64,000 nucleotides of DNA, taken from the NCBI GenBank assembly GCA_030529845.1, contig JAUMWB010000004.1:171619-235618 (forward strand), read 5' to 3'. The translations under genes were made by a program, and so were the position numbers. Positions within the stretch are counted from its first letter, which is position 1; the number at the start of each line of letters is the position of its first letter. Shown piece by piece: positions 63,856-64,000 of this stretch. Under the pieces are notes generated by a model that did no database searches, was not told the DNA's origin, and saw nothing but the letters and a program-made list of their open reading frames with translations. This stretch comes from Rothia sp. (in: high G+C Gram-positive bacteria) (GTDB taxonomy: Bacteria; Actinomycetota; Actinomycetes; Actinomycetales; Micrococcaceae).

Positions 63856-64000
63856 CTACTTGACGTAGGGGGTGACGTTGACGTCGATACGCTGGAAGGA
63901 CTTGAGGTCGGTGTAGCCGCAGGTCGCCAGAGCACGCTTGAGAGCGCCAACCAGGTTGGCGCTGCCGTCGGTGTAGGCAGACGGGCCGTACAGTACCTCT
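63856..64000 (-). CDS. GuaB3-type IMP dehydrogenase-related protein, 3' end only
   Basis: The last 47 codons read VLYGPSAYTDGSANLVGALKR, ALATCGYTDLKSFQRIDVNV, TPYVK and then stop at 63856. The GPSxxxDGxxNLxGALxxA...GYxxxKxFQRxxV pattern is the C-terminus of the GuaB3 family, common beside guaA in actinobacteria. The catalytic part is beyond the right edge. GuaB3 is related to IMP dehydrogenase but its exact reaction is uncertain in many species. Confidence 0.75.
   Translation of the reverse strand, partial: EVLYGPSAYTDGSANLVGALKRALATCGYTDLKSFQRIDVNVTPYVK

Overview
The window is a chromosomal stretch from a mid-to-high GC actinobacterium, most likely a member of the Micrococcaceae and quite possibly a Rothia-like organism. 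That is inference from the gene content: a mycothiol-type PIG-L deacetylase, monomeric isocitrate dehydrogenase, a GuaB3-type IMP dehydrogenase relative next to guaA, many GTG starts and several probably leaderless genes. No rRNA, tRNA, intact insertion sequence or CRISPR array is visible. Most genes are housekeeping, with one clear foreign island.

Layout. 0-13.7 kb: end of a PIG-L deacetylase gene, a broken secreted LGFP-repeat gene, typA, a betaine-type BCCT carrier, pgi, pcp, a shortened DUF805 gene, an S9 peptidase, a Nudix protein and icd. 13.7-16.3 kb: an AT-rich island with a two-gene operon (nucleotidyltransferase-fold protein plus DUF262/DGQQR protein), followed by about 770 bases of decayed, repeat-containing DNA. 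16.3-25.1 kb: tdk, an amino-acid permease, an OsmC protein, azlCD, tpx, a UvrA-like ABC protein and two coupled TetR paralogues. 25.2-36.6 kb: a lipoprotein, an MFS carrier, yjdM, a YtxH-like protein, ychF, a double GNAT, an SMR pump, an HAAAP carrier, ispH, a membrane protein and xseAB. 36.6-47.1 kb: an AlaA-like aminotransferase, an orphan OpuAC-like lipoprotein, Nudix, MscS, a LysR-like protein lacking its DNA-binding domain with a DedA-like partner, a candidate small RNA, CYTH-CHAD, a membrane protein, galU, a 5-formyl-THF cyclo-ligase and an FmdB zinc ribbon. 47.2-51.4 kb: a 1310-residue helicase/nuclease-like protein whose ATPase motifs look degenerate. 51.4-59.1 kb: an alpha-glucoside module. 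59.1-64 kb: a frameshifted VOC gene, an unknown gene with a coupled leader ORF, guaA, a DUF3817 protein, SURF1 and the 3' end of a guaB-like gene.

The best-integrated system is the alpha-glucoside module. A fused EIICB PTS permease and an RpiR regulator lie on the minus strand. Divergent from them are an endonuclease/exonuclease/phosphatase-fold protein that by context resembles the maltose-6'-phosphate phosphatase MapP, and two GH13 glucosidases. The residue after the catalytic aspartate differs between the two glucosidases (Val versus Ala), which predicts complementary alpha-1,6 and alpha-1,4 specificity. The route would be PTS uptake, dephosphorylation, then hydrolysis.

Three signals go beyond the genes. 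(1) The 9-mer GGCGTCCGC (either strand) occurs about 18 times by hand count, roughly an order of magnitude above a simple base-composition expectation. It favours intergenic DNA and unconserved protein linkers, and three copies sit in an insertion in pcp. (2) A family of three long imperfect palindromes with a shared GATTCACGCCAG core lies downstream of genes. (3) The AT-rich nucleotidyltransferase-DUF262 operon is a candidate defence or toxin-antitoxin pair.
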